Origin: Gautieria morchelliformis | Taxonomy: Eukaryota; Basidiomycota; Agaricomycetes; Gomphales; Gomphaceae | Reading direction: 5' to 3' | DNA length: 64,000 nt | Assembly: GCA_015179125.1 (NCBI GenBank) | Contig: WHVA01000477.1 | Span: forward strand, 22,924 to 86,923 | Shown here: positions 55,805-64,000 of the stretch, piece after piece | Position numbering within the stretch: the stretch's first letter is position 1 | Layout of the letters: the number at the start of each line of letters is the position of its first letter | Notes under the pieces: generated by a model | The model's database searches: none | Told to the model about the DNA's origin: nothing | The model's input: only the letters and a program-made list of their open reading frames with translations | Position numbers and translations under genes: made by a program

Positions 55805-57268
55805 CACTAGGCAGATCAGTCCCTTGGCTTGCCAAGTGGTACCATGTCTGCCTGATATCCAAGCCGAGGTTTCAAGACCTCCTCGCATGGCATGCCGGAA
55901 ATGAACACAGCATTCCAGCACCTCCGAGCGGAGGGGCCCCATAAGCCCCGCCAGAATTATATGAACATTCTGGATGGTACACCCAACGACATAGTCGTGG
56001 TGCTCAATGGCTGGCGATCAAATGCCGAGGGTGTCCCTCCCGCCATCCACAATGACATGGAAGGCAGATTAAATACAACAGCTATCGACATCTGGATGTG
56101 GATAAGGATCCTGGCTCCCAAAATCAAGCCACAGTCCCCCTCAAGTCACAGTTAAGTGACTTGTTTGATATTCCACGCCAATGGCAGTAGCTCATGAACG
56201 ATGTCACAATTCATCCACCCACGGCGCACACCCTGTGGGCTTCGGTCACAGCAAAGTTCCCAGTTGGGGACAGGCTCATGCACGAGATCCCGCTGAAGGA
56301 TCTCGCATCATGGCTTGCTCTCCATGGCAGCATGACTCAGGAACGTGTCCCTTGGATTGAGGGATAATTCCAATGACTTCAGGACAAAGAAGTTGCGAAC
56401 ACTGCTGCTCGCATGGGGCAGCAGCTGTAAGGGCGACCCTAGCTGGTTGTGGAGATCACACTACCACACAACTGACAAGGGGAAATCCGAAGTATGTATA
56501 AATGAACAGATTATACAAGAGAGGGGATTCTCACCTGGCAAGGGAAAATACGAAGAGAAAAAGTCTAAGGACCCCCAATGTCAGCGAGCCTGTATTATAC
56601 TACGCTGCGCAGCCAGTGACAACACTTGGCACCCACGATCAACCCTGCATCCCCCTTACCTCCCTGACCCTTGATCGACCCTTGATGCCACCTATTACGC
56701 GAGTCGCTTGACTTCTGACACTGTTCCAAGAGCGGAAGTCGGAAATTGGAGTGGAATTGGCGAAGCAAACAGAACTGGTGGAAGTTCTGCCAGAAGCGGA
56801 ATCATTTCCAAAGGCGGAGTCGGAGATGGAATCAGAACCGGAAGCGGAGTCGGAACTGGGTGTGGTGTCAGAACTGGAAATGGAAAACAGGGTGTCCCCT
56901 GACAGCAGCGACACAAACAGGGACTAAAGCTGTCCCAGCGCGCCCATGAAAAAGCGGCCGCGAGTACCTCAGACCAGCTTGATAAGGAGCTACTCACATC
57001 CCAACCCCCAGATCCACAAGCTGATCTGGCCATGGATGCTGCCTTCATCAAGGAGATGGGTATCAACCCATCTCTTGAAGCGGGTCCATTTCAGCCCCGA
57101 GATGGACTTGGCCCATCCACACCCACTAATGCGGATGCAATGCACGTGGATCCCCAGCCCATGCCGGCTCCATATACAGATGTCCAGATGGACGGCTCTC
57201 CCACCACTGAGGAAAAGGACCTCATGCAGAGATCTACGGGGATTAGAGTTCCCTATAGTGGGGGAGGA
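55805..57268 (+). pseudogene. Unknown gene, broken by a Ty3 B solo LTR and stops
   Basis: Plus-strand pieces with natural protein composition: SVPWLAKWYHVCLISKPRF (55822 on), NYMNILDGTPNDIVVVLNGW (about 55955), HTLWASVTAKFPVGDRLMHE with IPLKDLASWLALHGSMTQER (about 56230-56355). After the LTR come QRAHEKAAASTSDQLDKELL and MDAAFIKEMGINPSLEAGPF, then a Pro/Met-rich acidic end (56910-57268). Stops and frame changes occur near 56150-56200 and 56365. The frame continues across the LTR site when the LTR and one GCAGC are left out, so it was one sequence. It ends abruptly at an LTR of family A. I do not recognise the family; it may be a host gene or the gag of another element. Confidence 0.5.
56426..56904 (-). 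mobile_element. Solo LTR of Ty3 family B in the unknown gene
   Basis: 479 bp, TGTAAGGGCGACC...CCCTGACA on the plus strand, perfect 5-bp duplication GCAGC (56421-56425 and 56905-56909). Confidence 0.92.
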
Positions 57269-57500
57269 TGTAAATACGCATATTTACCTGTATTGCTGCA
57301 AGGCAATACATAATACTCGGTAGCTTATATAGCGCCAGTGGGTCCTCGCAGACCCACTGTATAGTTCTTGCATGGGAACCCTCCAGGATTCCCCAGCTTA
57401 ACCTTACTTGTAACTGTCACTACATCATATTAGAATCACCACAGATTGGTTGAGTTCTACTGCCTTGTGATAACACAAGTACTAAGCCACACCTCTTACA
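57269..57500 (+). mobile_element. Solo LTR of Ty3 family A, flanks unlike
   Basis: 232 bp, TGTAAATACG...CTCTTACA, homologous to the 5' LTR at 17678-17890. Left 5-mer GAGGA and right 5-mer GATGG do not match. The left side is the unknown gene, the right side is Ty3 B gag (cut in its zinc-knuckle region). Confidence 0.75.
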
Positions 57501-59129
57501 GATGGTTGTGTTGCCTTTTCTGCGCATGCGGTCAACATCCATTGGGGCAGGGCCACTCTTCGAAGGAGGGGGGCTAGGGTTCCTAGCAGGGGCAGGTGGA
57601 GCAACCGTCAGAAATATCTTCTGTGTCGGAATGAATACCGCTCCGGGTTTCAGCGCAGGTGGAGTAGGACAAGTGGAACTGCATGTCATGTTCCAGTTTG
57701 TCTCCACACAGGCCTCATTTGCTTCCCTGTCTTGGGACACCCTTTGTGCAGCTTGGTACCGCCCTTCCAGGTCATCAAAATCTGGAGCTCCATCCGCAAG
57801 CAGTGCAACTTGGTTCTGGAGCATCGGATCAAGTCCTCATCAGAATTTGATGACAATTGTCTTGTTGTCATCATACTCTGCAAGGTCGATGAGCTCCTGG
57901 AAGTGTCAGGGGACACCCTATTTTCCAGTTCCGACTCCATGCCAAGTTCCAACTCCATTTCCGATTCCACTTCCAGTTCCGCTTCAATCTCCGACTCCAC
58001 TTTTGGAAATGGTTCCACTTCTGGGGGAACTTCCACCAGTTCTATTTGCCTTGCCGATTCCACTCCACTCTCTGACTTCCACTCTCAGAACAGTGTTGGA
58101 AGTCAAGCGACTCACATAGTAGGTGGAATCAAGGGTTGATCAAGGGTCAGGGAGGTCAGGGGGATGCAAGGTTGATGGTGAGTGCCGAGTGTTGTCCCTG
58201 GATGCAGAATGTAGTATAATACGGGCTCACTGACATTGGGGGTCCTTAGACCTTTCTGTTTGGATTCCCCTTGTCAGGTGAGAATCCCCTCTCTTGTCTA
58301 CTCTGTTCATTTATACATACTTCAGATTTCCCCTTGTCAGTTGTGTGGTAGTGTGATCTCCACAACCAGCTAGTGTTGCCCTTACAGGAAGTGATCGATG
58401 TAGTCATCGACTGGATCCTTGGCCTGGTACCAGCTGGTCCCCTCGAGCTTTGTAAGGGCTGTGAGTTGCTCGTTTTTTGGGCAGAACAGGTCGGAAAAGG
58501 TTTTCTCGAAGGTGTCCCAGTCCCGGAAGTAGTTGCCCTTGCCTTTTGCTTCGTGTCGGCTCACCTTGTTTGGAAAACAGGCAGTCCAGTCCAACTTGAA
58601 AAAGGACAATGCCCAGTGAATCCAAGCCTGGTCATTCGAAAAGAGATCTCCGACAATTGCAAAGTAGATGCTCCATATGTTGAAGCAAGCACGTCCCTTC
58701 TTCCAATCTCTGTCAAAGTCCGCCATAGTTTCAGGTTTGACCTTTGACAACTTCACAGACATCCTCTCTACCACTACTTCTGCTTTTCCAAAATCCAACT
58801 TATCCTGCATTGCATTTCCGCCACCTTGTGGAATATCTAACTTAGCCAGAATCATTTGTAAGGCTGTTTCAATCGCATCAGTCTTCATCCAATTCCATGT
58901 CAACTCCTCCTCCATATTCCGAAGACGATCGTCCGGATCCATGTCAGAAGGAGAAGTATGGGACGGGATTTCCAGTGTTTGGAGCTCAACCTAAGAAGAG
59001 GGGCTGTTGTACGCCGTGTGCACAGAAGAGGTTGTGATCTCCGAGTTGCCATCTCCAATTCTGAATGCACCTATGGTGAATGCAACATGCAGTATGACCA
59101 CCGGTCCTCTAGTGGAGAGACTTTTCTGC
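57501..59129 (-). pseudogene. Ty3 element B Gag, copy 2, decayed
   Basis: Sister of the gag at 53952-55127. N-terminal part 58942-58387 (MDPDDRLRNMEEELTWNWM...DPVDDYIDHF), then a solo LTR (57904-58386), then the C-terminal part 57903-57501 up to the start of the zinc knuckle, where the family-A LTR cuts it. Stops include two adjacent TGA codons near 57840 where copy 1 has CGA CGA, and a TAG near 58991 in the leader. Most differences from copy 1 are CpG to TpG or CpA. Confidence 0.85.
57904..58386 (+). mobile_element. Solo LTR of Ty3 family B inside a gag of its own family
   Basis: 483 bp, plus-strand ends TGTCAGGGGAC...GCCCTTACA (opposite orientation to the other copies), perfect 5-bp duplication GGAAG (57899-57903 and 58387-58391). 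Confidence 0.93.
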
Positions 59130-59343
59130 TGTAAGGGCAACCCTAGCTGGCTGTGGAGGTCACACTGACAAGGGTAAATCCGAAGTATACATATAAATGA
59201 ACAGAATACACAAGAGAGGGGATTCTCACCTGACAAGGGGAAATCCGAAGAGAAAAGTCTAAGGATCCCCAATGTCAGTGAGCCCATATTATACTATACT
59301 AGTCTGCAGCCAGGGACAACACTCAGCACTCACCATCAACCCT
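59130..59343 (-). repeat. Partial 5' LTR of Ty3 element B copy 2
   Basis: Begins TGTAAGGGCAACC on the plus strand right after the gag leader and matches the family-B LTR up to CATCAACCCT. It then changes abruptly to LINE copy 3 leader sequence. A short internal deletion removes CTACCACACAGC-like bases near 59165. Confidence 0.82.
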
Positions 59344-59503
59344 TTATGCCATTGCACACTCCTTGTCTGGAACCAAAACCTCATCCAAAAATTCCCACGC
59401 TACCAAAAACCCCAAAACTCGCTATCTTCCAACCCCTCCCAACCCCAGCTAGAATCCTTAGACACAAGCCCACAGCCTCTCCCAGCATCCACCCACCAAA
59501 GCA

Positions 59504-61309
59504 ATGCCGATCCTGGCAGTCGCGGGGCCCACCAAGAAACCGCCACCTCACCGCAACACCCCACTAGTCACAGAAAGTCACACCCTGCGATCAAGCTCGC
59601 AAGCAACAAACAGGACCGAAGGACCCAGCACTCAGGAAGGATCGACGCGGTCACCTGAAGATGCTCATCAGTTCCTCCTCAGCGAACAGCTTCTCCCAGA
59701 AAGGCAATCAATAACGTACCACAGTCTGGCCACGGCGCTGCTACACCTTGTGGAAGCACAGTCATTGATACCGAAGATGACGGAGGAGGGAATCAAGGCG
59801 GTAGCCACGCTAATAACTGACCTAGCAGACAGAACAGCCATCGCCGAGTTGGCCACCGCAGTCAGAGAAAGGTTAAGCGGCGTGAACGATGACCTCGCCC
59901 CCATGCTACAACAAATGGAACTGGCCACAACAAAGATCAGAGAATCCACTAACAGTTTAGCAGGTACGGTCGAGGAACTACGACAGGAAAGCAATGGAAC
60001 GGTGCAGCGTATAGTAGACGCAGTCACAGCGCAAGCGCCGATGCCAACAGCGCAAGGCCAGGAGCAACACTCCATCAGTAAACCAGCCCAATACCCAACT
60101 TACGCTGCGGAGCTGGCAGCGTGTGCAACAAAGCCAGTTAGCCTCCAGTCGAGTACCTTAGCAAGATGTGATCTGCGCGCCCGGCAGGTCATAATCGACA
60201 AAGCGCCTGAAGCCTCAGACCACATAATGGCCAGACTTTTGGAGCCAGACATATTTGACAGTGCCAACAGGGTGATCGGGGAGATGGAGTGGGATGTCGA
60301 CCAGGAAAAGCCAAGGGCGGTAGGAGTACAGAGATTACCGAGCGACGCCTTCTTCCTAGAGCTACAAACAGAGGAGACGGCAGAGCTGTTACAAACCTGT
60401 CAGACCACGACCAGCTTCCTCTCCAAGTTCAGCAGTGAATCGATCATCAAACCTAACAACTACTCTATAATCGCCAAATTCGTACCCATTAGATTCAACC
60501 CTGAGTCTCGAGCTGAGCTGGCGGGAGTTGAGACTGGCAACAGCTTAGAGCAGGATGACATAGTTTCCACACGATGGATAAAGCCCCTGGGGAGACGCAC
60601 TGCGACCCAGTCCACAGCAGCTCACCTGATTATACAACTACGCAACCGAATGGCAGCAAACACGTTGATATGATGTGGGGTGTTAATCACAGGCACCAGG
60701 ACGATAGCCAGGAAGATGCTGCAAGAGGCTAGGAGGTGCCTCAAATGCCAAAAATCTGGGGTCCCCCACCTGGCTGCGCAATGCCCTCAACTCGTTGACA
60801 CATGCGGCACGTGTGGGAATGGAGGTCGCAGGACGGCGGAATGCAGGGTGACTGACCCCAAAATCTACAGATGCACGAACTGTGAAGACATAGGGGATGC
60901 AGCATGGGACCGTGAATGCCTGAAGTTCACAGAGCACACCCACAGAATCCAGCTTAAGTACCCTGAGACTAACATGTGTTTCTATCCAGCGAGCAAGGAC
61001 CCACAATCGTGGGAAACGGTAACCACAACGCAAGACCCTGACCATGATTACCCGAACCCGCCATATCGACCCCGCTTCAGGCCAACACCGGGTGCACAAC
61101 AGGGCCACCCAGAGCGCATGCCAACGTATTGGAACCAGCTGAGAGGAGCCCCACCACCGCGCACACAAAGGGAACGGTCCACCACACATGGAAACCGTGC
61201 AAGGAGCATGTCTTCAAACCGCCAGCTATCGCTAGACGAGCTGGGCTTCGCTGTAAATTCCAATGACAGAAATCCAACCCACCAAAACCAACCTAGACCC
61301 CATGAATAG
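59504..61309 (+). pseudogene. LINE copy 3 ORF1, one stop
   Basis: From ATG 59504 the frame runs to TGA 60671-60673 and continues in the same frame to TAG 61307-61309. Shared motifs with copy 1 include the STRWIKPLGRRTA region and CLKCQKSGVPHLAAQC. The second and third knuckles have lost a ligand: CGTCGNGGRRTAEC lacks the His spacing, and CEDIGDAAWDREC has Asp where copy 1 has His. The TGA is where copy 1 has an Arg-containing stretch, consistent with CGA to TGA. Confidence 0.82.
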
Positions 61310-64000
61310 TACAACATCACACGGCACCCTCACGACATTAAAAATATGGCAGCAAAACCTCAACAAGTCCGATGCAGCGCAGCAGGACTTGATTAATTCC
61401 ACAGACCCTAACACTTACGACATAATTCTTCTGCAGGAGCCCTACTTCGACTTCCTAGGCAACATCCGCATCAACCACAGGTGGTACTCGCTCATCCCCA
61501 CAGCGCACAGGGACAACCCCAAAAAATCCCGCGCTGCCATCTTCATCAACCGTCGCCTTCTTTCCAGCACGTGGCAGCAAATCGAAATACCTTCGCAAGA
61601 CATAGTGGCAGTGGCTGTACAGACCAACGCCAGGACCATCACCATCTTCAACATATATAATGACTGTGAGCACTCGGACAGCCTACAGGCAATGCACGAT
61701 ACGATCCAAGCAGACAAATGGGGCGCACGACTCATCAACCCATCAAGGATGTTATGGATGGGGGACTTCAACTGCCATCACTCCCTATGGGACGAAGAGC
61801 GCAATGCGCATCTATTTACAATGGCCAACCTGGACAAGGCGCAAATGCTCATAGAACTACTAGCACAGCATGACATGCTTATGGCCCTGCCGAAGGATGT
61901 CCCCACTCTCTGCGCGTCCACCACCAAAAACCTAACGCACCCAGATAATGTCTTCAGCAGTTCGGCGCTACACGACCTCTTCTCTCAGTGCACCACCTTC
62001 CCGGATATGAAACCCCCCTGCGCCGACCACTTCCCTATCTCCAGCACAATCGACGTATCGGTTCCTATGGCTGAGGAGTCGGCGAGAAGGAATTGGCAGC
62101 AGGTAGACTGGCCGAAATTCAGGGAGCGCTTAACCAGCCAGCTAAGCAAACTCCCCACCCAAACAAGATTACAGAAGTGGAAGAACTCGAAGAACGGCTA
62201 ACTGCACTGACCACAGCAATCAACACGACGGTTGAAGCCGTCGTGCCATACTCTGTCCAATCCCCATACACCAAAAGATGGTGGACCAGAGAACTCAGTC
62301 AGGCAAGATCCAAGATGCGAAGGACAGCCAGGTAGGCCAACTTAGCTTGGAACGACCCGCTACACCCAGCGCATCAGGAATATTGCAACTTGAGGAACAG
62401 TTACACTGACCTAATACGTGCCACCAAGCAGAGCTTCTGGATCGACTGGCTACAAACCGCAGACGAGTCCAGCATGTGGACAGCCAGTAGATTGGTGTCT
62501 GGGCCCGTCATCTGATGGGGCTCGCACCAGGGTTCCATCGCTGAAGGTGGTGGGCAACAACAGTATGGAGACCAGGGTAACAAACAACGAGGAGAAAAGC
62601 AAGCTTCTATTTAGTTTGTTCTTCCCCTCACAAGGAGTGCAACCCCACCAGCAACTCAACACACGATTCCCGGGGCTGGCCTTCGAATACACACCAATCA
62701 CCGACCAGCAAATCATACGAGTGATCAGAAAGATGAGCCCATACAAAGCTCCAGGGCCCTCTGGACTCTCCAACGCGGCACTAACCCACTGCGCAGATCT
62801 GCTAACCCCCCACCTAGGGTGCATCTACCGCGCGACATTCCACCTCGACGTATACCCCAAGCAATGGAGAACTACCACCATTGCCGCCTTAAGGAAGCCG
62901 GGAAAGCCTGACTACACACTGGCAAAAGCTTACCATCCCATCACGCTAATGGAAACCTTAGCCAAGCCGCTCTCAGGGTGCATTGCCGAAACGCTAACCC
63001 ACTACGCTGAAGCACTCCAACTACTGCCGAACACCAACTTTGGGGGACGGGCAGGAAGGAACACCGTCGACGCCCTCCATGTAACAATAGATTTCATCAA
63101 GGACCAGTGGAGGAAGGGAAAGGTAGTATCTGCGCTATTCCTGGACATCAAAGGAGCATTCCTGAGTGTGACTGTGGACCGACTGATCCACGACTTGCGG
63201 ATGAAAGGGGTACCAGAGCAATACACCAAGTGGGTACAAAACAGGTTGCAAGGGCGCCAAACGAGGATCCAGTTCGACGATTATGTGTCCGACCTCCTGG
63301 ACATTGATAACGGATGCGACCAAGGGGACCCGATCTCAGTGATACTGTATCATTTCTACAACACGGGACTGATAGAAGTGGCAAGACAGGACAAAGGAGA
63401 GCTATCACCAGCGTTCATAGACGATGTGATGTTTCTAGCGGTGGGCAAAACATTCAAGCAGATGCATAGCAGGCTAGTCCAGATGATGACGAGAGATGGA
63501 GGGGCGAACGAGTGGTCCAAGCTTCACAATTCACGGTTCGAATTGGACAAGATGAAATTGATTGACTTCACCCGGAGGAGGGTGGAGGACCCAGAAGGGC
63601 AAGGGAAGACGAAGCTACTCCAAGGGCGGCCCCTCAGCCTCGCAGGCACACCCATAGCACCGACAGCGTCCCACAAACTACTTGGGGTGATACCGATCGA
63701 GAACTACGGTTCAGGGAGCAAGCAGCTAGTGCGGTCGCCAAAGGCACTGACTGGGTACTGCAATTTCGACGGCTGGCCAAACCAACAAAGGGCATGTCTT
63801 ATCGCAATATGAGACACCTTTATCTCAGCATCGCCATCCCCAAAATGCTGTACGCCACCGATGTATGGTATACCCCGGTGCACAAGGGCGAGAACGACAA
63901 GCAAGCCCGAGGCTCAGTGGGCTTCGTCTCAAAGCTCGCCAAGCTGCAGAGAATGGCAGCGGTATACATCACAGGAGCACTGCGCTCCACACCAACTGAC
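61302..64000 (+). pseudogene. LINE copy 3 ORF2, frameshifted
   Basis: Starts at ATG 61302, eight bases before the end of ORF1. The endonuclease part is readable (QEPYFDFLG, MGDFNCHHSLWDE, CADHFPI). The frame changes near 62160, a TAG is at 62333-62335, and another change comes near 62515. The reverse transcriptase then reads openly (KAPGPSGLSNAALTHC, FLDIKGAFLSV, active site FIDDV near 63417). Another frameshift near 63700 is followed by an open frame to the edge (MLYATDVWYTPVHKGEN, KLQRMAAVYITGALRSTPTD). RNase H would lie beyond the window. Confidence 0.88.

Larger units (their letters stand above)
59344..64000 (+). mobile_element. LINE copy 3, decayed, runs off the right edge
   Basis: Same layout as copy 1 (leader, ORF1, overlapping ORF2) but well diverged at the protein level, so a separate subfamily. 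It inserted into the Ty3 B LTR. The 3' end and any target duplication are outside the window. Confidence 0.88.

Overview
The window looks like a transposon-dense intergenic block from a basidiomycete fungus, probably an agaricomycete. The clues are spliceosomal introns of about 45-60 bases, a patatin/NB-ARC/TPR NLR-type gene, a Prp43-type DEAH helicase and an allantoate-permease-like transporter with basidiomycete-style exons, Tad-like LINEs, Ty3 and Ty1/copia elements, and a tyrosine-recombinase relic of the kind often annotated in mushrooms as 'DNA breaking-rejoining enzyme'. I do not name a species. No complete, undamaged host gene is visible. Intact reading frames belong to mobile elements.

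Layout. 1-287: start of a minus-strand gene leaving the left edge, next to a CCCGGGC-rich repeat. 518-2939 plus 9563-11736: one old purine-rich locus with a tyrosine-recombinase relic, split by a full-length LINE (2952-9550, 12-bp target duplication). That LINE's ORF1 is itself split by a solo copia LTR. 11737-14280: 5'-truncated Prp43-like helicase pseudogene. 15942-25545: LINE copy 2, split by a solo LTR and then by a decayed Ty3 element (A) whose right end is fused to an MFS transporter pseudogene (25546-29997). One intron of that gene carries a 2-kb insertion with a piece of another gene. 30923-34497: patatin-NB-ARC-TPR NLR pseudogene with eight exactly phased 126-bp TPR repeats. 34653-39793: solo LTRs, a 5'-truncated LINE and a Ty3 gag relic. 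40186-47204: a tandem array that repeats a promoter-like module (paired CACGTG palindromes, TATA box, pyrimidine-rich stretch), an AT-rich satellite and an ATGCAT minisatellite. 48424-53668: a nearly perfect Ty1/copia element on the minus strand with identical 488-bp LTRs. 53669-59343: two copies of Ty3 element B (minus strand), a broken unknown gene and several solo LTRs. 59344-64000: a decayed LINE copy 3 running off the right edge.

How the parts relate. The window can be read as stratigraphy. Seven solo LTRs keep perfect 5-bp target duplications, and two LINE insertions keep 12-13-bp duplications, so many events can be ordered. One solo LTR also has its empty site preserved in a sister repeat inside the window. 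Older copies differ from younger ones by CpG to TpG/CpA changes, including paired CGA to TGA stops, which fits cytosine methylation of repeats. Several LTRs have unlike flanks, pointing to ectopic recombination or misassembly. I found no operon-like or defence-island system. The most unusual structures are the 40-47 kb array with its promoter modules and the NLR pseudogene with freshly expanded TPRs.
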